In this document: piece by piece, positions 54,877 to 63,649 of the stretch
Layout of the letters: every line of letters begins with the position of its first letter
How positions within the stretch are numbered: the first letter of the stretch is position 1
NCBI RefSeq assembly: GCF_000092365.1
Contig: NC_014218.1
Span: 1,798,001 to 1,862,000 of the forward strand
Length of the DNA stretch: 64,000 nt
Origin: Arcanobacterium haemolyticum DSM 20595
GTDB lineage: Bacteria; Actinomycetota; Actinomycetes; Actinomycetales; Actinomycetaceae
Reading direction: 5' to 3'
Translations under genes and position numbers: made by a program
The notes under the pieces: model-generated
Told to the model about the DNA's origin: nothing
The model's database searches: none
What the model saw: only the letters and a program-made list of their open reading frames with translations

Positions 54877-55870
54877 TCAGCGAGCACCACCATAGTTTGA
54901 GTAACGTTGTCTACCCTTTCCCCCAGGAGGCATGGGAACTTGGCGGATTCTAGGGGTGGTTGCAACGGTTGATGGTTTTAGGCAAGCAGCTTGAGGAGCC
55001 CCTTCTCGGGGACTCACTGTGGCTACTCGTGCAAGAAATTCAGGTATGTGAGACACGTAAACTATCCCATGGATGGAGATAATCGGCCAGCCCATTACTT
55101 CAGCTGCCAGTTCGCCACCTAGGCGCATATCACTTCCCGCGATTTGTTCATAAAGCTTGCTCCTATCGGGAACATAAAAGGTTCGTTCATACCGATGAAT
55201 TCCGCCACGGCTAAGATAGGATTCCACCCATTCTTTCGCAAGCCGATCTCGGTTCCTTACACTTCCACAAGAAAGGAATCCGTTCGTACGTATTTTTTCG
55301 CACGTGTTATGCACAGACCCGATGGAAGTTCCAGCACGATCGCTCACTTCTCGCATCGTTCCCTGAACCAGTGAAGGGCCGCTTAGCAACCATGCAACAT
55401 TTCGTAAATCGGTTTTGGTAAATCCGCTCACCATTGCCGACCGAGTTTCTTTTTAGCCTTCCCTTCAACAAAAACTAAAAATTTTCACCTGGAATCCAAG
55501 CATTTCCCGACAAATCAGCATAGGGAACTTTCATACGACGCGCCAAATCAGCAACCGATCCAACGATTCGATCTGAAATGCACAAAGGTTTGACGTTCTC
55601 TTTTTTCCGCATGGCGAAGCACTGTACCGAAGTATAAAACTGCCGTTTGCGCACGTAATCCACGTTTTACATAAATGTCAAAGGGTTCAGCAGAACCTTT
55701 CTTCCCAAGCAGTATCGTTTCATGGAGCCCAGTTTCCGCACTATAGACATCGTCATACTCAGCTTTCGTCTCACGTGAAGACCGTACTCTTCCAATATTG
55801 GTTTAACATGACGTGGCAGATTCGAGGCGTTCACAAAATTCATATTTTCATGTCGCATGAACACATGAAC
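54877..55870 (-). pseudogene. decayed AbiEi family antitoxin
   Basis: Three frames join into one AbiEi-type (COG4861) antitoxin: an N-terminal part with LARRMKVPYADLSGNAWIP (55475-55864), then a winged-helix part FTKTDLRNVAWLLSGPSLVQ and MREVSDRAGTSIGSVHNTCE (55434 down). Near 54920 a C-run shifts the frame, and the expected tail TMVVLADMLASRDPRQIEVA lies in the next frame. The longest open piece, 54877-55434 (185 codons), might still make a truncated protein. The locus interrupts the tad operon and is more A+T-rich. Confidence 0.7.
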
Positions 55871-55896
55871 ACCATGCGCGAACGATCACCAACAGT

Positions 55897-56424
55897 TCAC
55901 CAGATCGACGACGCCGCCCCAGCAACCACCGGCACCACACCAAGGATGACGAAGGCTGGGAGGAAGCAGAGCCCTAACGGCATCACGAGCGCAGCCCCGA
56001 GCCGGGCGGCGGCTTCCTTCGCCCGACGCACCTGGGTCAGCCGATGGGTTTGAGCTGCCCGCTGCAGTAGTGGCACGGGTGCCACCCCATCTACCCATGC
56101 TGGCTTCAGCGCCCGCGCCAGCAGATCGTAGCCGTCCACGCCGACCCAGGCTTCATCCCATGTTGCGCCCATAACCAGCATGTTTGCCACTTCGGAGAGT
56201 TTGGCGCTGGGGCTTGAGGAAACCCCCACGGTTAATCCGTCAAGAGCACCGGCCAAATGCCGTAGTACTACGGGCAGAGAGGCCCCAGACATCAAAGCAG
56301 CGGCCGCAACATCCAGCACGACCGCCATATCCACACTCCCTTCCACCGGTTTCATGTTCAGGCACATTCGCCGCGGCGGCACCACCAAGAGGGTAGAAAA
56401 TAGGAGAACACCTAGCAGAATCAC
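55897..56424 (-). CDS. TadC-like type II secretion F-family protein
   Basis: A 175-residue membrane protein with hydrophobic helices at both ends and the GspF core LMSGASLPVVLRHLAGALDG and KEAAARLGAALVMPLGLCFLPAF. It is the second F-domain protein of the Tad platform, matching the position of Rv3657c. It overlaps the TadB gene by 4 bp. Confidence 0.85.
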   Translation of the reverse strand: MILLGVLLFSTLLVVPPRRMCLNMKPVEGSVDMAVVLDVAAAALMSGASLPVVLRHLAGALDGLTVGVSSSPSAKLSEVANMLVMGATWDEAWVGVDGYDLLARALKPAWVDGVAPVPLLQRAAQTHRLTQVRRAKEAAARLGAALVMPLGLCFLPAFVILGVVPVVAGAASSIW

Positions 56425-57092
56425 ATTTCTTCACTTTCTTTTCGAGCTTTCGCAACAAGCCTCCACACCCACCAGATTCCGGCGAATTCGGCGCTGAGAC
56501 CAAGGATCAGAACGCCGGCTCCAATGATGGATGAGAAGAAGAATCCGAGTGGGTTTGCGCCTAACATCGTGCCGAATCCGATTCCCACGCCGGGTAGCGC
56601 AGCCAGCATAAATGCGGAGGTTTGCGGCCCGGCCAGGGCGATGTCACGGGCGGAGGCGGCCTCGCCGGCGTCGGTGATGCCGCTTGCACAGGTATCGAGT
56701 ACGTCGGCCACCGGCGCGCCTGTTCCGGCGGACATTCGGCACACGACGAACGCGGATGGGATAGCCGCGTGGGCGCCTTTGGATATTCGCCGCTTTTTGC
56801 GCTCCCACCAGCCAAGTTCCCAGATGGTTCGCAGGGTTTGCGGGATCCCGTCGGCCCCTATTCGCCCACCGATTCCGCCGAGCGGCGCGAGGCTCCGCTC
56901 CCACGCGCTCTCCACGCTTGCCCCTGAGCGTAGCCGAGTGGCCACTTCCGCCATCAGCATCCCGATATCTAGGCTCACTTTGCGGGGTGAGGGGCGACGA
57001 CGGGGCCGCGACTTTCCTTTCATCGTTCTTTTCTTCGACTGTGCGGGAAGGCTAACGAAGGCTACAAGGCAGATGATTATGACGGCAAGCAT
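56421..57092 (-). CDS. TadB-like type II secretion F-family protein
   Basis: A 223-residue inner-membrane platform protein. I start at ATG 57092 (MLAVIIICLVAFVSLP), overlapping the TadA gene by 16 bp; the open frame upstream of it is the shadow of tadA. The core LRSGASVESAWERSLAPLGG and CRMSAGTGAPVADVLDTCAS then two C-terminal helices match TadB. Works with TadA and TadC to extrude the pilus. Confidence 0.85.
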   Translation of the reverse strand: MLAVIIICLVAFVSLPAQSKKRTMKGKSRPRRRPSPRKVSLDIGMLMAEVATRLRSGASVESAWERSLAPLGGIGGRIGADGIPQTLRTIWELGWWERKKRRISKGAHAAIPSAFVVCRMSAGTGAPVADVLDTCASGITDAGEAASARDIALAGPQTSAFMLAALPGVGIGFGTMLGANPLGFFFSSIIGAGVLILGLSAEFAGIWWVWRLVAKARKESEEM

Positions 57093-58240
57093 GGGACGTC
57101 CAATCGCTCGCAGAGGGAAGCCAAGGCAGGCCCAGATATTATTCGAGTTGGGGTGATGTGTGCGGCAACGTCTGAGATGAGTTCGCCGTCGTGCCTGCGT
57201 AAAGTACCAATCTGAGCTATTCCGCGCCAGCTCCCGTGGCGTTCCACATGAATGATGGCGTCTAAAGCGCTGGATGCTTGGGCGGCAACAGTACTTTCGT
57301 TCATGTGTGCGAGGGCTCCAAGGGCAACCAGGCGGGCGGGAACATCGTGGGCCGAATTGGCGTGGATGGTGGCCCAACCGCCTTCGTGGCCGGTGTTAAG
57401 GGCGCCCAATACATCCCGGACTTCGGCGCCGCGGCATTCGCCAAGAATGATCCGATCGGGCCGCATACGCATCGCGGCTCGCACAAGATCGCTCATGGTG
57501 ACTTCGCCAGCACCTTGTACGTTGGCGCGCCGGACTTGCATGTGAACTACATGTGGGTGTTCGGGGGCGAGTTCGGCCGATTCTTCGATAACGAGAATGC
57601 GTTCGTTATGTGGCACACGGCTGAGCATGGCATTGAGTAGGGTGGTTTTCCCTGAACCTGTGGAACCAGAAATGATGACATTCGCTTTTCGGCTAACCAT
57701 AGCGCTCAACATGGGAACAAGAGCCGGATGGATAGAGCCGGAAGCGGCGAGTTCTTCCAGCGGAAGAACTCGCGCCCGGTGGGTACGCAGCGAGATGAGT
57801 GTTCCCGTGGCGGATAGCGGAGGGATAACAGCGTGGAGCCGCACGCCGGAAGAAAATGTTCCATCCACGATCGGGCTGGAATCGTCCAAACGTTGGCCGC
57901 AGAGTGCAGCTAGCCGAACCGCGAGCGCCCGCACACCCGCCGCCGAGTACAGCCCCTCATCGCCCGATGCGATCTCTATCTGTTCCATTCCTGCTCCACG
58001 ATCGATCCACACAGCGCCAGGGCCGTTCACGATCACGTCGGTGACCTGCGGATCTTCAAGTAGTGGCCCGATCGTGGCGCCAGCACCGATTACTTCGTGG
58101 CGAATCTGAGCGTCAGCCAGAGCGACGTCGTTACTCGTGAGCAAACCCGGTTGAGCCTTAATCGCTTGAACTTGGGTGGTGCCAGACGCCAGCCGGCGCC
58201 GAATAACATCAATCTGGTCAGTTCCTAGCCGTGCCATCAC
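57077..58240 (-). CDS. tadA: TadA/CpaF-type pilus secretion ATPase
   Basis: A 387-residue cytoplasmic ATPase powering the Flp/Tad pilus. Walker A IISGSTGSGKTTLLNAML, the Asp box ILVIEESAELAPEHPHVVHM, Walker B RPDRIILGECRGAEVRDVL and the His box NTGHEGGWATIHAN are intact. It overlaps the TadZ-like gene by 4 bp and TadB by 16 bp. Position equals Rv3659c. Confidence 0.92.
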   Translation of the reverse strand: MMARLGTDQIDVIRRRLASGTTQVQAIKAQPGLLTSNDVALADAQIRHEVIGAGATIGPLLEDPQVTDVIVNGPGAVWIDRGAGMEQIEIASGDEGLYSAAGVRALAVRLAALCGQRLDDSSPIVDGTFSSGVRLHAVIPPLSATGTLISLRTHRARVLPLEELAASGSIHPALVPMLSAMVSRKANVIISGSTGSGKTTLLNAMLSRVPHNERILVIEESAELAPEHPHVVHMQVRRANVQGAGEVTMSDLVRAAMRMRPDRIILGECRGAEVRDVLGALNTGHEGGWATIHANSAHDVPARLVALGALAHMNESTVAAQASSALDAIIHVERHGSWRGIAQIGTLRRHDGELISDVAAHITPTRIISGPALASLCERLDVPCLPS

Positions 58241-59253
58241 TCCACCGTTTCACGAATAACATGCCAAAGCCGAGTCATGTCTTTCGCCGTTCGGCACCGC
58301 GTGCGATCCCCTGGCATCACGCCGTGTTCAGAATCCGATTGCGAACTGCGCAAGAATCGCACCGGAAACACCGCTCTCCAATCCAGCACGGTGGCAGCGT
58401 GATCCGCTTCCAACGTAGACCCCACCTCATTAGCCACCACGATCGGTTCACAGATCCCTTGCAGATGAGCCAACTTTCCACGGCATTCATGCAGATCAGC
58501 AGTGCTCCCGTGAGTCACCACCACAACCACATCACACCACGTAGCCCACTCCCGCTGGCATTCCACGTTCGCACCCAAAACGCCCATATCAACGAAAGTC
58601 CACGCATGAACCTGAGCTAGGGCAGTCACCACCCGCTGGCCCCAATCGCCCACGCCCATTCCGCCATCGCGCCCAGCCGGCAACATTCGCACCCCATGCC
58701 ATTCCTCCAACGAATCAGCCAGCTTCCCTGGCAACAACGCCCCGCGCCTGCTGCCAACGTCTGCCCGCGTAGTGGCATCTTCACTCAACCCGAACCGCGC
58801 TTCCCACGATTCCGAACACACATTCAAATCCACCAAAGCCACCGGTCCACTATCCACCAGCCGCGCCAGCCACGCCGCCACCATGGTTGCTCCAGCACCG
58901 CCATGTGCCCCGAACACGCCCACAATATTTCCGCGAACAGTCACACCCACGGCGCTCATCAACGCCATCACGTCCGCCGCTTCATCCCGCACATGAAACC
59001 GCGCCACACCCGCAGCGAAGAAAGGCGCAAACATCGCATGGAAGCTCGCCTCTACTTCATAGGGATCAAGCCCATCTGAATGGAACCGTAACACCCCATC
59101 AACAGAGCGATCATCCCTGCTCACAGCCTGAAAATCTAATCCCACCAGATCAGATAATCGCCGCAATTCTTTTTCGATGCGCGCATCATTTCCCCGATAC
59201 AACACTGATACAAGTTCTAGTTCTGGCGTGGCCCGCCGCGTCGTCGTTCTCAT
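58237..59253 (-). CDS. TadZ/CpaE-like ParA-family protein (Rv3660c type)
   Basis: A 338-residue protein. An N-terminal receiver-like region (1-100) without clear phospho-acceptor residues precedes a MinD/ParA-type ATPase: VFGAHGGAGATMVAAWLARL lacks the signature and Walker lysines, and VALVDLNVCSESW is the Asp-containing strand. Such proteins place the Tad machine at the pole. I start at ATG 59253 with GGTGG five bases upstream; ATG 59265 is possible. First gene of the tad operon. Confidence 0.82.
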   Translation of the reverse strand: MRTTTRRATPELELVSVLYRGNDARIEKELRRLSDLVGLDFQAVSRDDRSVDGVLRFHSDGLDPYEVEASFHAMFAPFFAAGVARFHVRDEAADVMALMSAVGVTVRGNIVGVFGAHGGAGATMVAAWLARLVDSGPVALVDLNVCSESWEARFGLSEDATTRADVGSRRGALLPGKLADSLEEWHGVRMLPAGRDGGMGVGDWGQRVVTALAQVHAWTFVDMGVLGANVECQREWATWCDVVVVVTHGSTADLHECRGKLAHLQGICEPIVVANEVGSTLEADHAATVLDWRAVFPVRFLRSSQSDSEHGVMPGDRTRCRTAKDMTRLWHVIRETVE

Positions 59254-59435
59254 AAACCCCACCATCTCGCACCGCAAGGTCGCCCTGCACCGCACGCCAA
59301 AAATCTGTGGAAAACTCAAATTATCCACAAAAATCAGTCATGGCCTGCCTTACTTTTCGGCCAAAACACCGCCAACTTCCCCACAAAAACCGGCAAGAAA
59401 CGATAGCGTGGACATAACAAGCAACAGGAGGAATC

Positions 59436-60473
59436 GTGACCACACCAAACGATCCGTACAACTCGGCCAACCCGCGGCCGTTTGACGACGACCACATTCT
59501 CGAACCAATCGTCGAAAAAACTGAACGCACACTACCCGAAACTCCGGCCGAAGAGATCGCCAACGACACGGTAGAAACCGATAACGCGCCTGACTTCGGT
59601 GACGTCCCACCACTCCCACAAGAAGAAAAAGCCTGGTGGGATCAACCAGCCGAACCACACTACAGCGCAAACCAATTCGCCAACGTCGAACCGAATTCAA
59701 CCATGCCAGATCCAGACCTCCCGGCACCTGCCGCACCCGCAGAAAACACAAACCCAACGCTCGGAACCTTCTTCGGGGAAACCGAAACCGTTGCGCCCGC
59801 AGCCATCGCTGTTGCCGCGGCGGCAGACAACGCCGCACCAACCCGCACCTCTGTAATGGAAGCAGCAGACGAACTCCCGCTCGGCGAACACCGCGACGAA
59901 TGGAACCAAGATCCAGGCAACATCACCGACATCCCAGACAAACCCGCAAGCCGCGGCTGGACTCACACCGGAAGTTTTTTCGCCACACTCCTTCTGCTCC
60001 CACTCGCGTGGTACCTGATTTCCGACGCCGGCGCCCGCTTCTACCTAGTAGAAAACAACCCGTGGGCCGCAAAATCCTTCGCGCTCTTCCCCTTCATTGA
60101 ACTCTTGGGCGGGCTTGTGACTATCGCGTTGATTTGGCTACTGGCGCGCGCATCGTCCCTAGGCGCACAGTTCTGGGGTGCCTTCGTTACTGTGGGCGGG
60201 CTGATCGCGCTAATCGTGCCGGCGTTCGCGCAGCGCGGGATCGCCTGGCTTGATGCCCAGATCGGAAGCTACAACGCGTTCACCGGAAACGTGATCCACC
60301 ACCTAGAACTCGACTTCGGAACCGGACGCATCGCGATCCTTGGTTTCATCTTGTTTATGACTGGCGTTGCCGCCCATTCGGCGCGCCGCCGCGGGCAAGT
60401 CTACGCAACAGCCATCACCCGCCGCGAACTTCTGTTGCCGGCCACGGCACCAGAAACAACTGACGAAAAATAA
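59436..60473 (+). CDS. hypothetical membrane protein with acidic disordered N-terminus
   Basis: A 345-residue protein. Residues 1-175 are Pro/Glu/Asp/Asn-rich and disordered. Four membrane helices follow (about 182-200, 218-240, 245-270, 300-325), ending in a short polar tail. No family with known function is recognised; similar proteins with a disordered acidic head occur in actinobacteria. It is divergent from the tad operon and is followed by a terminator. Confidence 0.75.
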   Translation: MTTPNDPYNSANPRPFDDDHILEPIVEKTERTLPETPAEEIANDTVETDNAPDFGDVPPLPQEEKAWWDQPAEPHYSANQFANVEPNSTMPDPDLPAPAAPAENTNPTLGTFFGETETVAPAAIAVAAAADNAAPTRTSVMEAADELPLGEHRDEWNQDPGNITDIPDKPASRGWTHTGSFFATLLLLPLAWYLISDAGARFYLVENNPWAAKSFALFPFIELLGGLVTIALIWLLARASSLGAQFWGAFVTVGGLIALIVPAFAQRGIAWLDAQIGSYNAFTGNVIHHLELDFGTGRIAILGFILFMTGVAAHSARRRGQVYATAITRRELLLPATAPETTDEK

Positions 60474-60484
60474 GCAATGCAGTC

Positions 60485-60510
60485 TGACGCGGGCCTCGCG
60501 GCCCGCGTCA
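60485..60510 (+). terminator. terminator of the membrane-protein gene
   Basis: A perfect 11-bp stem (TGACGCGGGCC with GGCCCGCGTCA) with a 4-base loop, 11 bp after the stop codon. Confidence 0.75.
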
Positions 60511-60574
60511 CCTGTATCCCGCTATTCTTGCCATTATTCCGCTAACAACTTTCTCCAACGATTCGAGGTAGACC

Positions 60575-61471
60575 ATGCCTGCCGATACCACGTGCATCAC
60601 AATCCCCGGCCCTTGGGAACACCGGCTGATACAGGCAAATGGGGCACAGTTCCACATCGTTGTTGCCGGAGAATATTCAGAAACCAAGCCGCTTGTTCTT
60701 TTAGTTCACGGCTTCCCACAGTATTGGTGGGCGTGGCGGAATCAGATCGATGCCATCGCACAGGCTGGCTATCAGGTTGTGGCGATCGATCAACGCGGGA
60801 TCGGAGGGTCGGATAAAACTCCTAAATCGGAAGATGGCTTCACGCTTGCTCAGGATTTAGCAAAGATCGTGCAAACACTTGGCGCCCGCAAAACTGTGAT
60901 CGTTGGCCAAGGGCGCGGCGGAGCATTGGCATGGTCTGCGGTATCGATGGAACCGAATTTGTTCAGTGGGCTGATCACATTCTCCTCTCCTCATCCGCGC
61001 ACACTCCAGCGCATAGGCACACACCTCACACTGCGCACATGGAAGTATGCGTTGGCCACAGTGGCCCGCTCCCTTTCCGCCCGTTTCTTTACAAACGAAC
61101 GCAAACTCCACAAGCTCCTCACCGAATGGTCTGCGCCAGGAAATGTGGGCGCCTCCAGCGAAGCCAAGCGATACGCGGAAGCCCTTGCGCTCCCGGGTGC
61201 AGATACGGCGATCGATCAACTGCGCTGGATGTACCTTGCTCAACAGCGCCCATCAGGCCGCGCCTACCTACGCGAATCTGCCCATTCTGTACGCCTGCCA
61301 GTTGTGGCTGTGCGCGGCGAATCCGATCCGCTACTCCCCGCCCGCGCCTGGAACAAGGATGCCGAATTCGCGATCGGCGATTACCGTTTAATCACCCTTC
61401 CCACCGGCCACTTCATCCCGGAAGAAGCTCCCGAAGCGGCCACGCAAATTATTCTGGACTTCTTGCGCTGA
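60575..61471 (+). CDS. alpha/beta hydrolase, EphE-like, nucleophile missing
   Basis: A 298-residue alpha/beta-hydrolase fold protein placed like Rv3670 (ephE). The oxyanion motif LVHGFPQYWWAW, IDQRGIGGSD, acid-loop GESDPLLPA and His in PTGHFIPEEAPE match epoxide hydrolases. The nucleophile elbow, normally VGHDWGG or GxSxG, reads VGQGRGG, placing Gly where Asp or Ser should be. It may therefore be catalytically inactive or use another chemistry. The start is ATG 60575; no strong ribosome site is seen. Confidence 0.82.
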   Translation: MPADTTCITIPGPWEHRLIQANGAQFHIVVAGEYSETKPLVLLVHGFPQYWWAWRNQIDAIAQAGYQVVAIDQRGIGGSDKTPKSEDGFTLAQDLAKIVQTLGARKTVIVGQGRGGALAWSAVSMEPNLFSGLITFSSPHPRTLQRIGTHLTLRTWKYALATVARSLSARFFTNERKLHKLLTEWSAPGNVGASSEAKRYAEALALPGADTAIDQLRWMYLAQQRPSGRAYLRESAHSVRLPVVAVRGESDPLLPARAWNKDAEFAIGDYRLITLPTGHFIPEEAPEAATQIILDFLR

Positions 61472-61547
61472 GCCAAGCCCAGCCACACCCCTCAGCCGCA
61501 CCCCACCCACTCCCCTCAACCACACTCCAGCCACTGCCTCCTACGGG

Positions 61548-61627
61548 TTTTTACACAAAATTCACCCACAGCCGGCGATAGCCCCATATATGGCCCTATC
61601 GCCGGAAATAAGTGAGTTTTGCGTCAG
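61548..61627. repeat. nested palindromic repeat, copy 2
   Basis: Outer arms (ACAAAATTCAC and GTGAGTTTTGCGT) enclose CCGGCGATAG and CTATCGCCGG, which enclose CCATATATGG. Nearly identical to 62611-62688 in the same orientation. Its right end carries the stop codon of the DUF559 gene. Confidence 0.88.
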
Positions 61628-62490
61628 CCTAGCCGCTTAGGCTGCTTCAAATGATGACCTTGTTTCAGGTACGAACATAAAAATTGCTGTGTTTCTTCCC
61701 ATGAATGCCAGATTTGTTGATAGCTGAACCGCAGAGTTTCATATCCTCGCTTCTTCGCTTCTATCACTCGCATCCGGTCTTGTGCGACTTGCAGGGGTTG
61801 GCTGTGAAAGGCTGTACTGTCACACTCGATGATGAGTGAATTACCAACAAGCAGATCCACTCTCCCTACTCCTTCTATATATACTTGCGCCTGAACTTTG
61901 TATCTTTTGGATATAAGAAAATTCCGCATCCGAGTTTCACTCCCTGATTGAGAGTTGGTGATGTAACGTTTCAAGACTGTCTGCTTCTCAGTTTGTACTC
62001 GCGAGATAAAATAATCGGCGGCCTCGCAATCAATCTTCTTGAGGTTGAGCATTGATTCCACAAGGATTAACCCAGTTTCAGCATCGTGGTAATGAAGGGC
62101 TTGCTCTAACGCATCAGCCAACGGAACTATCAATTTATCTGCTTGTGCGGGCGGCGTATGCCACGCATAGTCTGACCGCAGCATTGCTCGATGTACACAC
62201 GCCCCTGGCAGATCTACTTTTGGAGTACTTCGGCGCGCAATAAAATGTATTTCCCTGTGTTCAGGCACCCATATATTATGGTGGCGCAGTGCCGTAAGGC
62301 ACCCAATCAAAAACCCGTGTTTGCACGCTGTTCTGTATGGTTCGCTCGGATATTCAAGGGAGTACCATCTATGCCCGAGCGATTTTATTCGTTTTTGTCT
62401 TAGAGCTTTGCAAAATGCCTGCGGAGTTCCATGCCAATCATACCGCCTGAAAATATTCGCCATGCCTCTAGCTAAGCAAAGTAGCGCCAC
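61624..62490 (-). CDS. DUF559/VSR-like endonuclease with AbiEi-type N-terminus
   Basis: A 288-residue protein. An N-terminal winged-helix-like part (CKALRQKRIKSLGHRWYSLE) as in AbiEi-type and DUF559 proteins precedes a VSR-like nuclease domain: GVGRVDLLVGNSLIIECDST with the acidic D and E-x-D residues, AFHSQP, DRMRVIEAKKRGYETLRFSY and the terminal Trp-rich helix. The start is uncertain (GTG 62490, or ATG 62463); neither has a good ribosome site. It is bracketed by two direct copies of the nested palindromic repeat. The role, defence, repair or mobility, is unknown. Confidence 0.8.
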   Translation of the reverse strand: MALLCLARGMANIFRRYDWHGTPQAFCKALRQKRIKSLGHRWYSLEYPSEPYRTACKHGFLIGCLTALRHHNIWVPEHREIHFIARRSTPKVDLPGACVHRAMLRSDYAWHTPPAQADKLIVPLADALEQALHYHDAETGLILVESMLNLKKIDCEAADYFISRVQTEKQTVLKRYITNSQSGSETRMRNFLISKRYKVQAQVYIEGVGRVDLLVGNSLIIECDSTAFHSQPLQVAQDRMRVIEAKKRGYETLRFSYQQIWHSWEETQQFLCSYLKQGHHLKQPKRLG

Positions 62491-62610
62491 GGACGATTTT
62501 ATTTTTCCACCGCCCTGTGGAGAACTTCCCTTCAGTTTTCCACAAAGGCGTCTATTTCTTCCTTATCCATACCTCAAAAACCTACTTATACCCCACGTCA
62601 ACCCCTCTGA

Positions 62611-62688
62611 TTTACGTAAAATTCACCCACAGCCAGTGATAGCCCCATATATGGCCCTATCGCCGGAAATAAGTGAGTTTTGCGTCAG
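62611..62688. repeat. nested palindromic repeat, copy 3
   Basis: Same structure as copy 2 with only a few changes (CCAGTGATAG in the left inner arm). It lies 121 bp upstream of the DUF559 start. Confidence 0.88.
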
Positions 62689-62754
62689 ATCCAGCTTTGC
62701 TAGTAACCAGCTGGCCCATCCGCCCCAGCAGCCAACCCCAGCCCTAAACCAGCC

Positions 62755-63462
62755 CTAAACCAGCCCAAACGATGGGCACAGATCCGTCATTGGGCAGGCC
62801 TCGCAGGCGGGTTTGCGCGAATGGCAAACCCGCCTCCCGTGATCTATCACCCGATGGCAGATGATGGTCCATTCGCTGTGTGGCAGGATTTTCGCCAAAT
62901 CCATTTCGGCTTTGACGGGGTCGGTTTCGCGGGTCCATGCCCATCGCCGCGATAGTCGCCCAACGTGTGTGTCTACAGTAATTCCTGGCACTCCGAAAGC
63001 GTTCCCGAGTACCACGTTGGCGGTTTTCCGCCCTACGCCTGGTAGCGTGATGAGTTCTTCGAGTGTCCCTGGTACTTCTCCGCCGAATCGTTCCATGAGC
63101 CCGTTGGCTAGTCCGTTGAGTGATCGTGCTTTGGCCCGGTAGAACCCGAGTGGGTGCAGTATGTCTTCGAGCACTTCCAGGGGCGCTTTGGCCATGGTTT
63201 CGGGGTTTGGGAAGGTGGCGAAGAGGTTTGGGGTTACGGAGTTGACGCGTGCATCGGTTGTTTGTGCTGATAGCACGGTGGCTACGAGTAGTTCGAACGC
63301 GTTTCGGTGTTCCAGCGCGCAGTGGGAGTTTGGGTAGAGTTCTGCGAGCCGGTTTATGATTTTTTGGGCTTGTTCACGACGCGCCTTTAGCGATCGTGGT
63401 CGCGTTGGTTTCCGCGCTTTCTTTGTTTCTACCATCTGGGCCACCTCACTATTCCATCCCAA
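62755..63462 (-). CDS. nth: endonuclease III
   Basis: Base-excision repair DNA glycosylase/AP lyase acting on oxidised pyrimidines, 235 residues. The helix-hairpin-helix LPGVGRKTANVV holds the catalytic Lys, VDTHVGRLSRR the catalytic Asp, and the C-terminal CHSRKPACEACPMTDLC the C-x6-C-x2-C-x5-C iron-sulfur site. The first nine residues may not be translated (ATG 63435 is in frame). Divergent from a crp-family gene, as in mycobacteria. Confidence 0.94.
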   Translation of the reverse strand: MGWNSEVAQMVETKKARKPTRPRSLKARREQAQKIINRLAELYPNSHCALEHRNAFELLVATVLSAQTTDARVNSVTPNLFATFPNPETMAKAPLEVLEDILHPLGFYRAKARSLNGLANGLMERFGGEVPGTLEELITLPGVGRKTANVVLGNAFGVPGITVDTHVGRLSRRWAWTRETDPVKAEMDLAKILPHSEWTIICHRVIDHGRRVCHSRKPACEACPMTDLCPSFGLV

Positions 63463-63649
63463 CCAGCCAAGCCAAACTGCCCCTCCAGTTTAGGCAATTT
63501 TCCCTATTTAGTTTCTGGAATTTGGAATCACCTTCACGCAATATCCCGATAAAGCGTGCCTATTGAGGAAAAACGTGGCAAACTTAGTTACGTATGACCT
63601 CGCACACACGCGGGTCTTGTCCTTGCTGTCACTATTGAAAGGAATTCGG

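Noticed and set aside
55475-55864. Two separate small genes upstream of the antitoxin frame
   Set aside because: Together they read as the N-terminal part of the same AbiEi-like antitoxin.
56421-57377. 318-codon version of the TadB gene
   Set aside because: The first 95 codons are a shadow of tadA; the family-like start is ATG 57092.
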